Notes under the pieces: generated by a model
The model's input: the letters and a program-made list of their open reading frames with translations, nothing else
What the model was told of the DNA's origin: nothing
Databases searched by the model: none
Origin: Deltaproteobacteria bacterium
GTDB taxonomy: Bacteria; Myxococcota; XYA12-FULL-58-9; JAUUZB01
DNA length: 5,116 nucleotides
Direction of reading: 5' to 3'
Assembly: GCA_030590185.1 (NCBI GenBank)
Contig: JAUUZB010000418.1
Span: 1 to 5,116, forward strand
Shown here: piece after piece, positions 1-5,116 of the stretch
How positions within the stretch are numbered: position 1 is the first letter of the stretch
Layout: every line of letters starts with the position of its first letter
Program-made: the position numbers and the translations under genes

Positions 1-1823
1 GGATCCCCCGGTGTGCGGCGGCGGTTGCGGCGAGCCTGCCGGAAACGGTCAAAGACGACATCGAGCTCCGCTTGGGCGATGCCCGCTCCCTCGCTCTGGA
101 CGGCCATGATGTGCGGCTGGCCGAAGCGTTGGCTGACCGCCAACCGTACCTGAACCTCGCTGCCCGGGGCCGCGAACTTGATCGCGTTGTTCAACAGGTT
201 GCCGAGGACCTGATCGAGACGGCGGCGATCCGCCCACAGCGGGGGCAGCGTCTCGGCCACCGAGAGGTTCACGGACACCTGGCGCTCGCGAGCCGCGGCA
301 TCGAAGCGCTCCACGACTCCCGTCGCCCACGCCCCGACCTCCACCTCCTCCGGCTCGTGGGGAACCGCGCCCCGGGCGTAGCGCTCGAGGTCGAGGAGTT
401 GATCGAGCACGTGGTTCAACCCGTCGCGCGCCTTGGCGGCCAGGTTCAGGTAGTCGCGCTGTTTGTCGCTCAAATCGCCAACGAACCCGGCGAGCAACAG
501 ATCGATCGCGGCGCTGATCGAAGAGAGCGGCGTACGAATCTCGTGGGAGAAGGTCGACACAAACTCGCGCTGGCGCAGCACCCCATCCTCGACGCTGCTC
601 TGATCCCGGAGCAGGACCAGGATGCCGCCCTCGGCCGCCCCCGCCCCGCCCGTCGCGGACACGGTAACCTGGGTCGGGATCGACCCAGGGCCGAGGTCGA
701 GCTCGAGCGGCTCCCCTGGGCGCAGCAACCGAGCCGTGGCTGGGCCCAGGTAGTCCCAAACGGAGCCGGCCAGCGGTGCGCCGCCGGTGAGCAACCGCCG
801 GGCCGCGGCATTCGAGATCTGCACCATGCCGCGCTCGTTCGCCAGCACGACGCCGTCCGGCAAGGCCGCGAGGGCCTGCTCCATTTTGCCCCACTCGCGA
901 CTGGCCGCGGCGCGCAGGCGCACCAGCGCCTCAGCGGTGCCATTGGCTAAGCGATCGAGCAGGCGAGTGGCGTCAGCGGCAAAGACGTTGCTGGCGGCGG
1001 CCTGAAGCACCAGCACCCCCACGATTTGCTCTTTTCCCTCCTCGTCCCGCTGCTTGAGCGGCACCTCCACCTGACTGCCGACCTTCGCCTCACCGAGGCT
1101 CAGGTCGATCTCCAGGCCAGCCCACACCCGCAGGTGCTCCTCGTCGATCTCCTGAGGGGAGAAATAGCTGTAGAGCTCCACCGCCTGGTCCCGCACCAGG
1201 GCCGCGTTCGCCGCGCTCAGGGGGCCGGCACTGCGCAGCTCCAGGCTCGCCTCGCTGCTGCCCGGCTCGCAGAGCAGCAGCGCCGCCACGTCGTGGGGCA
1301 CGATCTCCTGGAGCCGATCGAGGAGCACGCCCATCGGATGGGCCGCTTCGCCGGCGAGCATGGCGCCGATGACCTCGTCGAGGATCTCCACCGCCTTGAG
1401 CCGCCGCTCGAGATCCGCCACCAGGCGTTCGTTTTGCAGGCCGAGCTCGTGGTGCTCCACAGCCTGCCGGAGGGTCAAGATGAGATCGTGGGCCTCCCAG
1501 GGCTTGCGCACGAAGCGAAAGATCTGCCCCTCATTAATCGCGGAGATCATCACCTTCGGGTCGGTGTAGGCCGACAGGATGATGCTCACCAAATTCGGGC
1601 GCAGGTTTCGGGCCAGGGTAACCAACTCGACGCCGGTGATCTGCGGCATGCGCTGGTCCGCGACCATCACCGCAAACTCCTGGTCGCGCAGGATCTCCAA
1701 AGCCTTGCCACCGGTGCTCGCAACGGTAACGTCGAAGTGCGCCTCGAGGGTGTCCCTCAAGACCTCGCGTACCAGCTCGTCGTCATCGACGACGATAATT
1801 CGCGGACGATCTTCCACGATCAC
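1..1823 (-). CDS. Soluble REC-GAF-PAS-histidine kinase, C-terminus cut off by window edge
   Basis: A 607-codon frame with no stop runs off the left edge. Domains read in order: a receiver domain (about residues 8-122) with the acidic cluster D13-D15, phospho-acceptor D56 in ADQRMP, S84 and K107 in RKPW; its INEGQIFRF-RKPW ending is like HupR-type receivers. A probable coiled coil follows (123-150), then a GAF-like domain (about 145-305, ending IVGVLVLQAAASN), a PAS-like domain (about 310-410), a HisKA H-box with H427 in STFSHEIRTPL, and a HATPase N-box with N546 in NLLNNAIKF. The G1 box reads VQSEGAGI, with S577 where Asp is expected, followed by FDRF. The GLGL box would lie beyond the edge. 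No signal peptide or membrane segment is visible, so it is cytoplasmic. TAG lies two codons upstream, leaving GTG at 1823 or GTG at 1817 as start; neither has a clear Shine-Dalgarno. It follows the barrel gene by 46 nt, probably in the same transcript. Sensor kinase activity is inferred; its partner is unknown. Confidence 0.9.
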   Translation of the reverse strand, partial: MIVEDRPRIIVVDDDELVREVLRDTLEAHFDVTVASTGGKALEILRDQEFAVMVADQRMPQITGVELVTLARNLRPNLVSIILSAYTDPKVMISAINEGQIFRFVRKPWEAHDLILTLRQAVEHHELGLQNERLVADLERRLKAVEILDEVIGAMLAGEAAHPMGVLLDRLQEIVPHDVAALLLCEPGSSEASLELRSAGPLSAANAALVRDQAVELYSYFSPQEIDEEHLRVWAGLEIDLSLGEAKVGSQVEVPLKQRDEEGKEQIVGVLVLQAAASNVFAADATRLLDRLANGTAEALVRLRAAASREWGKMEQALAALPDGVVLANERGMVQISNAAARRLLTGGAPLAGSVWDYLGPATARLLRPGEPLELDLGPGSIPTQVTVSATGGAGAAEGGILVLLRDQSSVEDGVLRQREFVSTFSHEIRTPLSSISAAIDLLLAGFVGDLSDKQRDYLNLAAKARDGLNHVLDQLLDLERYARGAVPHEPEEVEVGAWATGVVERFDAAARERQVSVNLSVAETLPPLWADRRRLDQVLGNLLNNAIKFAAPGSEVQVRLAVSQRFGQPHIMAVQSEGAGIAQAELDVVFDRFRQARRNRRRTPGD

Positions 1824-1869
1824 ATGCTAGTGCGGCCGGCGAGGCCCAAGCAAGCGACCAGAGGCGCGT

Positions 1870-2682
1870 CTACATCGCGAAGAAGGTGTAGCGCACCGTG
1901 GCGGTGATGGCGATGGCCGGGATGTAGCCCCAACCCCCGATGAACCCATAGTGCTTGACCGAAGCGCCCGCCGTGAAGTTGGTCAACAGGGTCAGGTACT
2001 TGAAATCAACCCCGACCACATAGTGGCCGCCGCTGCCGTCGACCTTGGTGTTGACGCCAACGGTGGAGTTGGGGTCGGTCAGCGGCGGATCGATGAAGGT
2101 GTAACCGCCGCCAGCGGTGATCTCGATGGCGAGACGCCGGAGCGGCCGGATGGCGAAGACCCCCTCGGCGCCAACATTAATAATGCCAAAGTCGACGGTC
2201 GCATCCTGATTGGCGGTGCTGCCCTCGACCGCCGCCTTGCGGTCGGCATTGGAGACCGGATTGCCCGAGGCATAAGCCAGCGAGATGTCGAGCTGTATGG
2301 AGAACAGGTCACCGATGTCGAACCCAGGTCGCAGGGAGAGGATCGGCTGCACGTTGGAGTAGCCGCGGGTCCCACCGAGGGTGAGAAAAATCCCCAAATC
2401 GCTCGCCACGTAAAAACCGCGGTCGAGGATGAAGTCCTCGAGGACATCCTCCCCGATCTCCGGAAGCTCCGCCGGCTCGTCCGCCGGCGCGACCGGTTCC
2501 GCGTCCACCGACTCCATAAAAGCATCTTCGATGGCGTCGAGCTCGCTGTCGCCCTCCGCCGACGCGTCGCCGGCATCGTCCTGTGCCCAGGCCAGCCCAG
2601 GCACGGCCAATAAGACCGCAGCGCCGAGCAGCGCCCCAATCGAGATCTGGTGACCCCAGCGAAGGGGGGGAGTCTGTCGCAT
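1870..2682 (-). CDS. Outer-membrane beta-barrel protein, CglE-like (tentative)
   Basis: 270 residues from ATG at 2682; a TTG directly before it would add one residue. A signal peptide is clear: basic/polar start, hydrophobic core at 13-31, cleavage after LAWA (A33). A strongly acidic, Pro/Ala-containing stretch (34-85) precedes the barrel. From DRGFYVASDLG (about 87) onward, alternating polar/hydrophobic segments of 10-17 residues separated by turns suggest about eight strands (roughly 87-103, 107-121, 124-140, 160-177, 181-200, 212-226, 229-245, 253-267), the size class of OmpA/OmpW barrels. The chain ends VRYTFFAM, an aromatic-rich last strand with two extra residues after the usual terminal Phe. 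The RGFYV, GG-RGYSN and GFDIGD pattern recalls the Myxococcus gliding protein CglE, but this is recognition from memory. It starts 3 nt after the stop of the TonB-like gene (TGA TTG ATG), behind a GGGTGG weak ribosome site, so translation is probably coupled. A barrel is well supported; a role in gliding is inferred. Confidence 0.88.
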   Translation of the reverse strand: MRQTPPLRWGHQISIGALLGAAVLLAVPGLAWAQDDAGDASAEGDSELDAIEDAFMESVDAEPVAPADEPAELPEIGEDVLEDFILDRGFYVASDLGIFLTLGGTRGYSNVQPILSLRPGFDIGDLFSIQLDISLAYASGNPVSNADRKAAVEGSTANQDATVDFGIINVGAEGVFAIRPLRRLAIEITAGGGYTFIDPPLTDPNSTVGVNTKVDGSGGHYVVGVDFKYLTLLTNFTAGASVKHYGFIGGWGYIPAIAITATVRYTFFAM

Positions 2683-2685
2683 CAA

Positions 2686-4293
2686 TCAACCACCCGACTT
2701 GAAGATCCAGGGATACGTGATCTCCGCCGTCCCGCCACCCTTGCAGGGCGGGAACCGCAATCGCTGTACCACACGCTGGAGGCACGACTCAACGTTGGCA
2801 TTGCTCATCGTCGACTCAGCGATCCGCACCCAGCTGACCGCGCCGGTCGGCCCGATCTCGAAACGAGTGGTAACCTTGCCCTCGAGATTCGGGTTCTTGC
2901 TCATCTCCTTCTCGTAGCAATACTTGGCCTGGCTCTGGACGCGTAACAACACCCTGAGAACTTGTTGCTGGGTCAAGCAGCCCTTGGTGATCGTACGCCC
3001 CGGGATGACCTTGTACTTGCCCTTGCCACGTCCGCCGAGATCGACGTTACCGAGGCCGCCGGTTCCCCGTCCGCTGCCGCTACCGAGACCACCGATGCCG
3101 AGCGAGTTGCCGCCACCGCCAGGTCCGGTGCCGCGGGTGCCGAGACCGCCAGCGCCGCCAGCGTCGCCCATGGCCGTGCCCCGCAGGCCGCCGAGGGCGT
3201 TGTTGATGCCGGTGCCGAGTCCGCCCGGCCCGAAGACGTTGGAGACCGCGCCGCCCTTGCCGCCCTTGAGGGCCGCAAAGATGCCGGAGTCGAGCGCAAT
3301 TTTGCGATCCTTCTCGCGCTTGTTCGGGTCGACCGTGGGAGCACCCTTGGTGCTGGCCAGGGCGTCCTTCTTGTCCTTCTTGACCTTGCCGAACTTACCT
3401 TCCTTGTCCTTGTGACGAGCGCCACCCTTGGACCCGGAGAGCTCGAACTTCTTTTTGTGCTCGGGCGGCTTCTCCGGCTCCTTGAGAATCAGCTTGGCGA
3501 AGCGGTTCGGATTCTTGAACAGGTCGTCCTCGAGATCGTCCGGGGAGATCGGCGTCAACATCAAGGCGATCAACATGAAGACGTGGGCCAAAAAGGACAG
3601 GCTCAAGATCTTCATGTAGTAGAAGTCGATGGTCTTGAGGATGCTGCTGGTGATCAGCCGCGCCGGCGAGACGTATTGCAGCACAAAGGTGATCTCACCA
3701 ATTTGGACCGCCACCCGGTCCTCGATGCTGATCTGGTACTGGAAGACCTTGATCCCCTCGACCACGGACTCCAGAACCTTGTTCGCCGACTTGAGCTCGT
3801 CGATCCCCGTAACCATGCCGTCCGGGCCGCGGGCTTCGAGGCCCATCGACGGGGTGGCGTTGATCACGAACTCGCCGCCCTTCTCCTCGAGCAGGTGGAA
3901 ACGGTCGGAGGGCAGCCCCTCGGCGGCGACCCGGAAGTTCGACCGGGTGGAGTCGCCGACCGTGATGGTGCACGGCGCCGGGTAGTGACCGACGGACATC
4001 ACCGCCTCGCGCCACAACATCACGACCTCGAGGGTCTTCTTGTCGCGGGTCGGCTTGTCCCCTTCGAGGAGCTGATCGCGGAAGACGAAGGTCGGAATGC
4101 CAGCCTCGTCGAGGTCGATATCCGACAGCTCCATCTTGATCGGGTCGCTCGACCGAGAGTCGCGGTCGTCGTCGGCCCGCCGGCCGTGATCGTCGCTGGC
4201 CTCGGCCTGTTTGGCCAGCTCGTCTGGGTCGACGATGGTGTCCGCGCCGTCGTAATCGAAGCCGTCGGGGTCGCCGTTTTTCTTGTCAGTCAT
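2686..4293 (-). CDS. TonB-like inner-membrane protein with FHA-like and AgmX/PglI C-terminal domains (GltG/GltJ type)
   Basis: 535 residues from ATG at 4293, with AGGAAG 6 nt upstream. Order: an acidic disordered tail (1-65); a divergent FHA-like beta-sandwich (about 86-210; TLEVVMLWRE, TITVGDS, GGEFVI, DRVAVQIGEITFVLQYV) lacking the classic GR and SxxH motifs; one membrane helix (about 224-249); a Lys/Pro/Glu-rich periplasmic stretch (260-335); a Gly-rich spacer (344-425, e.g. NALGGLRGTAMGD, GGAGGLGTRGTGPGGGG); and the AgmX/PglI domain (426-533; KYCYEKEM-KNPNLEGKV, FEIGPTGAV, RFPPCKGG, TYPWIF). Cysteines 439, 459, 504 and 517 in that domain could form two disulfides. In this family the cytoplasmic part faces regulators or the motor, while the flexible periplasmic arm reaches toward the cell wall or outer membrane, as in TonB and in GltG/GltJ of the Myxococcus gliding machine. 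An FHA-like head suggests GltG more than the zinc-finger GltJ. The beta-barrel gene begins 3 nt downstream, consistent with a shared complex. Which paralogue it is cannot be settled here. Confidence 0.93.
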   Translation of the reverse strand: MTDKKNGDPDGFDYDGADTIVDPDELAKQAEASDDHGRRADDDRDSRSSDPIKMELSDIDLDEAGIPTFVFRDQLLEGDKPTRDKKTLEVVMLWREAVMSVGHYPAPCTITVGDSTRSNFRVAAEGLPSDRFHLLEEKGGEFVINATPSMGLEARGPDGMVTGIDELKSANKVLESVVEGIKVFQYQISIEDRVAVQIGEITFVLQYVSPARLITSSILKTIDFYYMKILSLSFLAHVFMLIALMLTPISPDDLEDDLFKNPNRFAKLILKEPEKPPEHKKKFELSGSKGGARHKDKEGKFGKVKKDKKDALASTKGAPTVDPNKREKDRKIALDSGIFAALKGGKGGAVSNVFGPGGLGTGINNALGGLRGTAMGDAGGAGGLGTRGTGPGGGGNSLGIGGLGSGSGRGTGGLGNVDLGGRGKGKYKVIPGRTITKGCLTQQQVLRVLLRVQSQAKYCYEKEMSKNPNLEGKVTTRFEIGPTGAVSWVRIAESTMSNANVESCLQRVVQRLRFPPCKGGGTAEITYPWIFKSGG

Positions 4294-4306
4294 GGGCTGC
4301 TTCCTG

Positions 4307-4388
4307 GACTGCTAGTGCTCATGATGGCCGCCGAGTGATCGTCGTGGCCGCCTGGAGCTTTCGTTGTGGCTGTCTAGAGCTCGTTGTG
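4307..4388 (-). repeat. Four degenerate tandem copies of a 20-22 bp unit
   Basis: Read on the minus strand, four consecutive units fill 4388-4307: 4388-4369, 4368-4347 (with a 2-nt insertion), 4346-4327 and 4326-4307. Units 1-3 begin CACAACGA, CACAACGA and CACGACGA and end CAGC, CGGC and CGGC. Unit 1 and unit 2 agree at 17 of 20 aligned bases, the differences being transitions. Units 2 and 3 share CAC-ACGA, CTC and GGCGGC; unit 4 is weakest (12 of 20 to unit 1). The array begins over the last four codons and stop of the CglF-like gene and ends 2 nt before the AGGAAG ribosome site of the TonB-like gene. Spacing near two helical turns would suit repeated protein contacts, but slippage relics are equally possible. 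Confidence 0.6.
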
Positions 4389-4622
4389 TGATGTCAGCAG
4401 CTCTGGGACGTAGTTCTCCCGAGCTTGGATCAGGGTCGAGAACTTGCTGAGCTTGCGATTGACGATGTAGGAGCCCTCGGGCTTGGTCAGCTCACCTTCG
4501 ATGGTCGCACCGGAGAGGTCGATGACCGTCTTTTTCTTGTAGGAGACACTGTCCCCCTGAGCGAGCGCTACGCCACTCCAGAGAAAAGTCAGGCTAAGAG
4601 TAAACACCACTATTTTTTTCAT
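4374..4622 (-). CDS. Small exported protein, CglF-like (tentative)
   Basis: 82 residues from ATG at 4622, with GGAGG seven bases upstream, the best ribosome site in the window. MKKIVVF starts a textbook signal peptide with a hydrophobic core at 4-20 and cleavage after ALA (A21), leaving a mature protein of 61 residues. There is no lipobox Cys and no Cys at all, so it is probably soluble periplasmic or associated with the outer membrane. The mature part (SYKKKTVIDLSG, EGELTKPEGSY, a basic NRKLSKFSTLIQARE and PELLTSHNEL) resembles from memory the small Myxococcus gliding protein CglF: a KKTV-D start, a G-LT-P-G-Y core and a basic stretch that ends near an L-x-R-x-x-F/Y element. The position between a TPR-protein gene and an AgmX-type gene supports the assignment. 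Exported status is firm; the CglF name is moderate and its biochemical role is unknown. The last four codons and stop lie inside the degenerate repeat array that continues into the downstream gap. Confidence 0.85.
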   Translation of the reverse strand: MKKIVVFTLSLTFLWSGVALAQGDSVSYKKKTVIDLSGATIEGELTKPEGSYIVNRKLSKFSTLIQARENYVPELLTSHNEL

Positions 4623-4629
4623 CTCAGCT

Positions 4630-4634
4630 CCTCC
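4630..4634 (-). promoter_or_regulatory. Strong Shine-Dalgarno (GGAGG) for the CglF-like gene
   Basis: GGAGG lies 7 nt before ATG 4622 and fixes that start. It is the only near-perfect ribosome site in the window; the downstream genes have AGGAAG (TonB-like gene), GGGTGG (barrel gene) or none (kinase). Confidence 0.75.
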
Positions 4635-4662
4635 GGCCTGGTCCGCTGGGCGGTCAGGGCCG
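4634..4662 (-). promoter_or_regulatory. Two-tier hairpin in the leader of the CglF-like gene
   Basis: Plus-strand CGGCCTG (4634-4640) pairs with CAGGGCCG (4655-4662) with one bulged base, and inside it CCGC (4643-4646) pairs with GCGG (4650-4653) around a 3-nt loop. In the minus-strand RNA the 3' foot of the hairpin is the first G of the GGAGG ribosome site (4634-4630). No U-run follows, so it is not a typical intrinsic terminator. It could limit ribosome access or mark an mRNA end; function is inferred. Confidence 0.45.
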
Positions 4663-4664
4663 AC

Positions 4665-4693
4665 ACCCTAAATAATCGACATTCGCTGGTCAA
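4665..4693 (-). promoter_or_regulatory. Candidate sigma-70 promoter upstream of the CglF-like gene
   Basis: On the minus strand TTGACC (4693-4688, five of six to TTGACA) is followed after exactly 17 nt by TAGGGT (4670-4665, keeping the T, A and final T of TATAAT). The expected start of transcription is about 4660-4657, giving a leader of about 36 nt before ATG 4622. The surrounding 4671-4687 stretch is the most AT-rich part of the gap. This would give genes 2-5 a promoter separate from the TPR gene. It rests on sequence match only. Confidence 0.45.
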
Positions 4694-4716
4694 CCGGACA
4701 CGCTATCTCTACCCCC

Positions 4717-5116
4717 TCAGGCATGGGCCTCTCCCACATCCCCCAGGGTGCTGGCGTCTGATTGCGGGGGAGCCGCCTCACCCTCACCCTCGCCCGCTCC
4801 TGCGGCTGGGGCCTCACCCTCTGGCGGTGGCGGCTGAGCGCCACCCTCCGCGCTAGGCTCGCCCCCCGGAGCGCCTCCTGCTGAGGCCTCGTCCACCGGC
4901 GCACCCTCGGGCGGCATGTCTTCCGGCGGCATGTCCTCCGGTGGCAACATCTCCGGTCCGGCCTCCCGCATCTTCAGTTCCTGCTCGAGCCCTTCGATGA
5001 ACCTATAAATCCGATCATCCTTGGCGAGCTTCGGCATCGCCTTGGTGTAGGCCCGGAAGGCCTCGAGGGCACACTCGGTATCCCGCAACTGATCCATGCA
5101 GGTCATCCCCTTGGCC
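4717..5116 (-). CDS. Probable TPR protein, C-terminal fragment with Pro/Glu/Ala/Gly-rich tail (GltE-like?)
   Basis: The frame is open through the right edge; the first readable residues are AKGMTCMDQL, so ATG at 5106 is probably internal. The N-terminal portion (to about residue 45 of the frame from that ATG) is helical, and GMTCMDQLRDTECALEAFRAYTKAMP fits a TPR unit: small residue at position 8, Ala at 20, Phe at 24, Pro at 32. A second helix, DDRIYRFIEGLEQELK, would be the capping helix. The rest (about 48-129) is low complexity: PPEDM twice and PPEGA in tandem, then Pro/Gly/Ala/Glu runs ending DVGEAHA, likely disordered. TPR lipoproteins such as GltE (AglT) and the periplasmic TPR protein GltC belong to the Myxococcus gliding machinery, and the neighbours point the same way. 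Localisation cannot be judged because the N-terminus is missing. The stop at 4717-4719 is followed by 94 nt before the next gene, with no U-rich terminator visible. Confidence 0.8.
   Translation of the reverse strand, partial: AKGMTCMDQLRDTECALEAFRAYTKAMPKLAKDDRIYRFIEGLEQELKMREAGPEMLPPEDMPPEDMPPEGAPVDEASAGGAPGGEPSAEGGAQPPPPEGEAPAAGAGEGEGEAAPPQSDASTLGDVGEAHA
4913..4957 (-). repeat. 15-bp in-frame tandem repeat coding PPEDM/PPEDM/PEM-like units
   Basis: Three 15-bp units (4913-4927, 4928-4942, 4943-4957) inside the TPR-protein tail; the first two differ at two bases, GGCATGTC(T/C)TCCGG(C/T) on the plus strand, and the third is diverged. The repeat is in frame, giving two identical PPEDM pentapeptides, so copy number can change without breaking the gene. 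Confidence 0.7.

Noticed and set aside
1..6. GGATCC (BamHI site) exactly at the left edge as a cloning junction
   Set aside because: The site might mark a clone end and a chimeric final codon, but a six-base match alone cannot show it, and the kinase frame reads through it.
49..950. Large open frames on both strands (49-894 minus, 72-950 plus) over the kinase region
   Set aside because: Both are Arg/Gly/Ala/Pro-rich shadows; the true frame is the GTG-started kinase with H-box and N-box.
1824..1869. GC-rich GCCGGC palindrome between the barrel and kinase genes as a terminator
   Set aside because: The pairing is very short and there is no T-run after it on the minus strand.
1026..1907. 293-codon plus-strand frame across the receiver/GAF region
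   Set aside because: The minus strand encodes intact receiver motifs here; the plus frame has no recognisable domain and crosses the gene boundary.
2309..2785. Minus-strand frame spanning the junction of the TonB-like and barrel genes
   Set aside because: It is out of frame with both well-supported proteins and shows no domain or signal peptide.
3019..3264. Repetitive DNA in the Gly-rich part of the TonB-like gene as a CRISPR or mobile repeat
   Set aside because: The similarity is from Gly-rich codons in frame, with no constant unit or spacer and typical for this protein family.
2962..4338. 458-codon open frame on the plus strand opposite the TonB-like gene
   Set aside because: Its antisense partner has a clear domain order and ribosome site, whereas this translation is repetitive, domain-free and explained by GC-rich third positions.

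Overview
This GC-rich window carries five genes. All are on the minus strand, so they are read from the right edge to the left, and the two outermost run off the window. The plus-strand and alternate-frame open frames are GC-bias shadows. The strongest taxonomic clue is a TonB-like protein ending in the AgmX/PglI C-terminal domain, a domain largely confined to Myxococcota. The genes around it resemble the small envelope proteins of the Myxococcus Glt/Cgl gliding (focal-adhesion) apparatus. A myxobacterium or related former deltaproteobacterium is the likely source, named by recognition and not by a database search.

Layout in transcription order: (1) >5116-4717, the C-terminal part of a probable TPR protein with a Pro/Glu/Ala/Gly-rich tail; (2) 4622-4374, an 82-residue exported protein resembling CglF; (3) 4293-2686, a 535-residue single-pass inner-membrane protein with a cytoplasmic FHA-like domain, a Lys-rich then Gly-rich periplasmic stretch and an AgmX/PglI domain, of the GltG/AgmX(GltJ) type; (4) 2682-1870, a signal-peptide-bearing outer-membrane beta-barrel resembling CglE; (5) 1823-<1, a soluble response regulator-GAF-PAS-histidine kinase whose ATPase domain is cut by the left edge.

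The 94-bp gap 4623-4716 holds a candidate sigma-70 promoter, a two-tier hairpin and a strong Shine-Dalgarno before gene 2. The 80-bp gap 4294-4373 is almost filled by four degenerate copies of a 20-22 bp unit. Genes 3 and 4 are 3 nt apart, and genes 4 and 5 are separated by 46 nt without a recognisable terminator, so genes 2-5 plausibly form one transcript.

Inferred joint role: the TPR protein, the small periplasmic protein, the TonB-like bridge and the barrel look like parts of one envelope-spanning assembly linking cytoplasm, periplasm and outer membrane. The soluble kinase may tie that assembly to a cytoplasmic signalling circuit. No proton-channel motor pair (TolQ/TolR or AglR/Q/S type) is in the window. 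The most notable points are the unusual kinase (a Ser where the G1-box Asp should be), the degenerate repeat array, and the promoter/hairpin arrangement ahead of gene 2.
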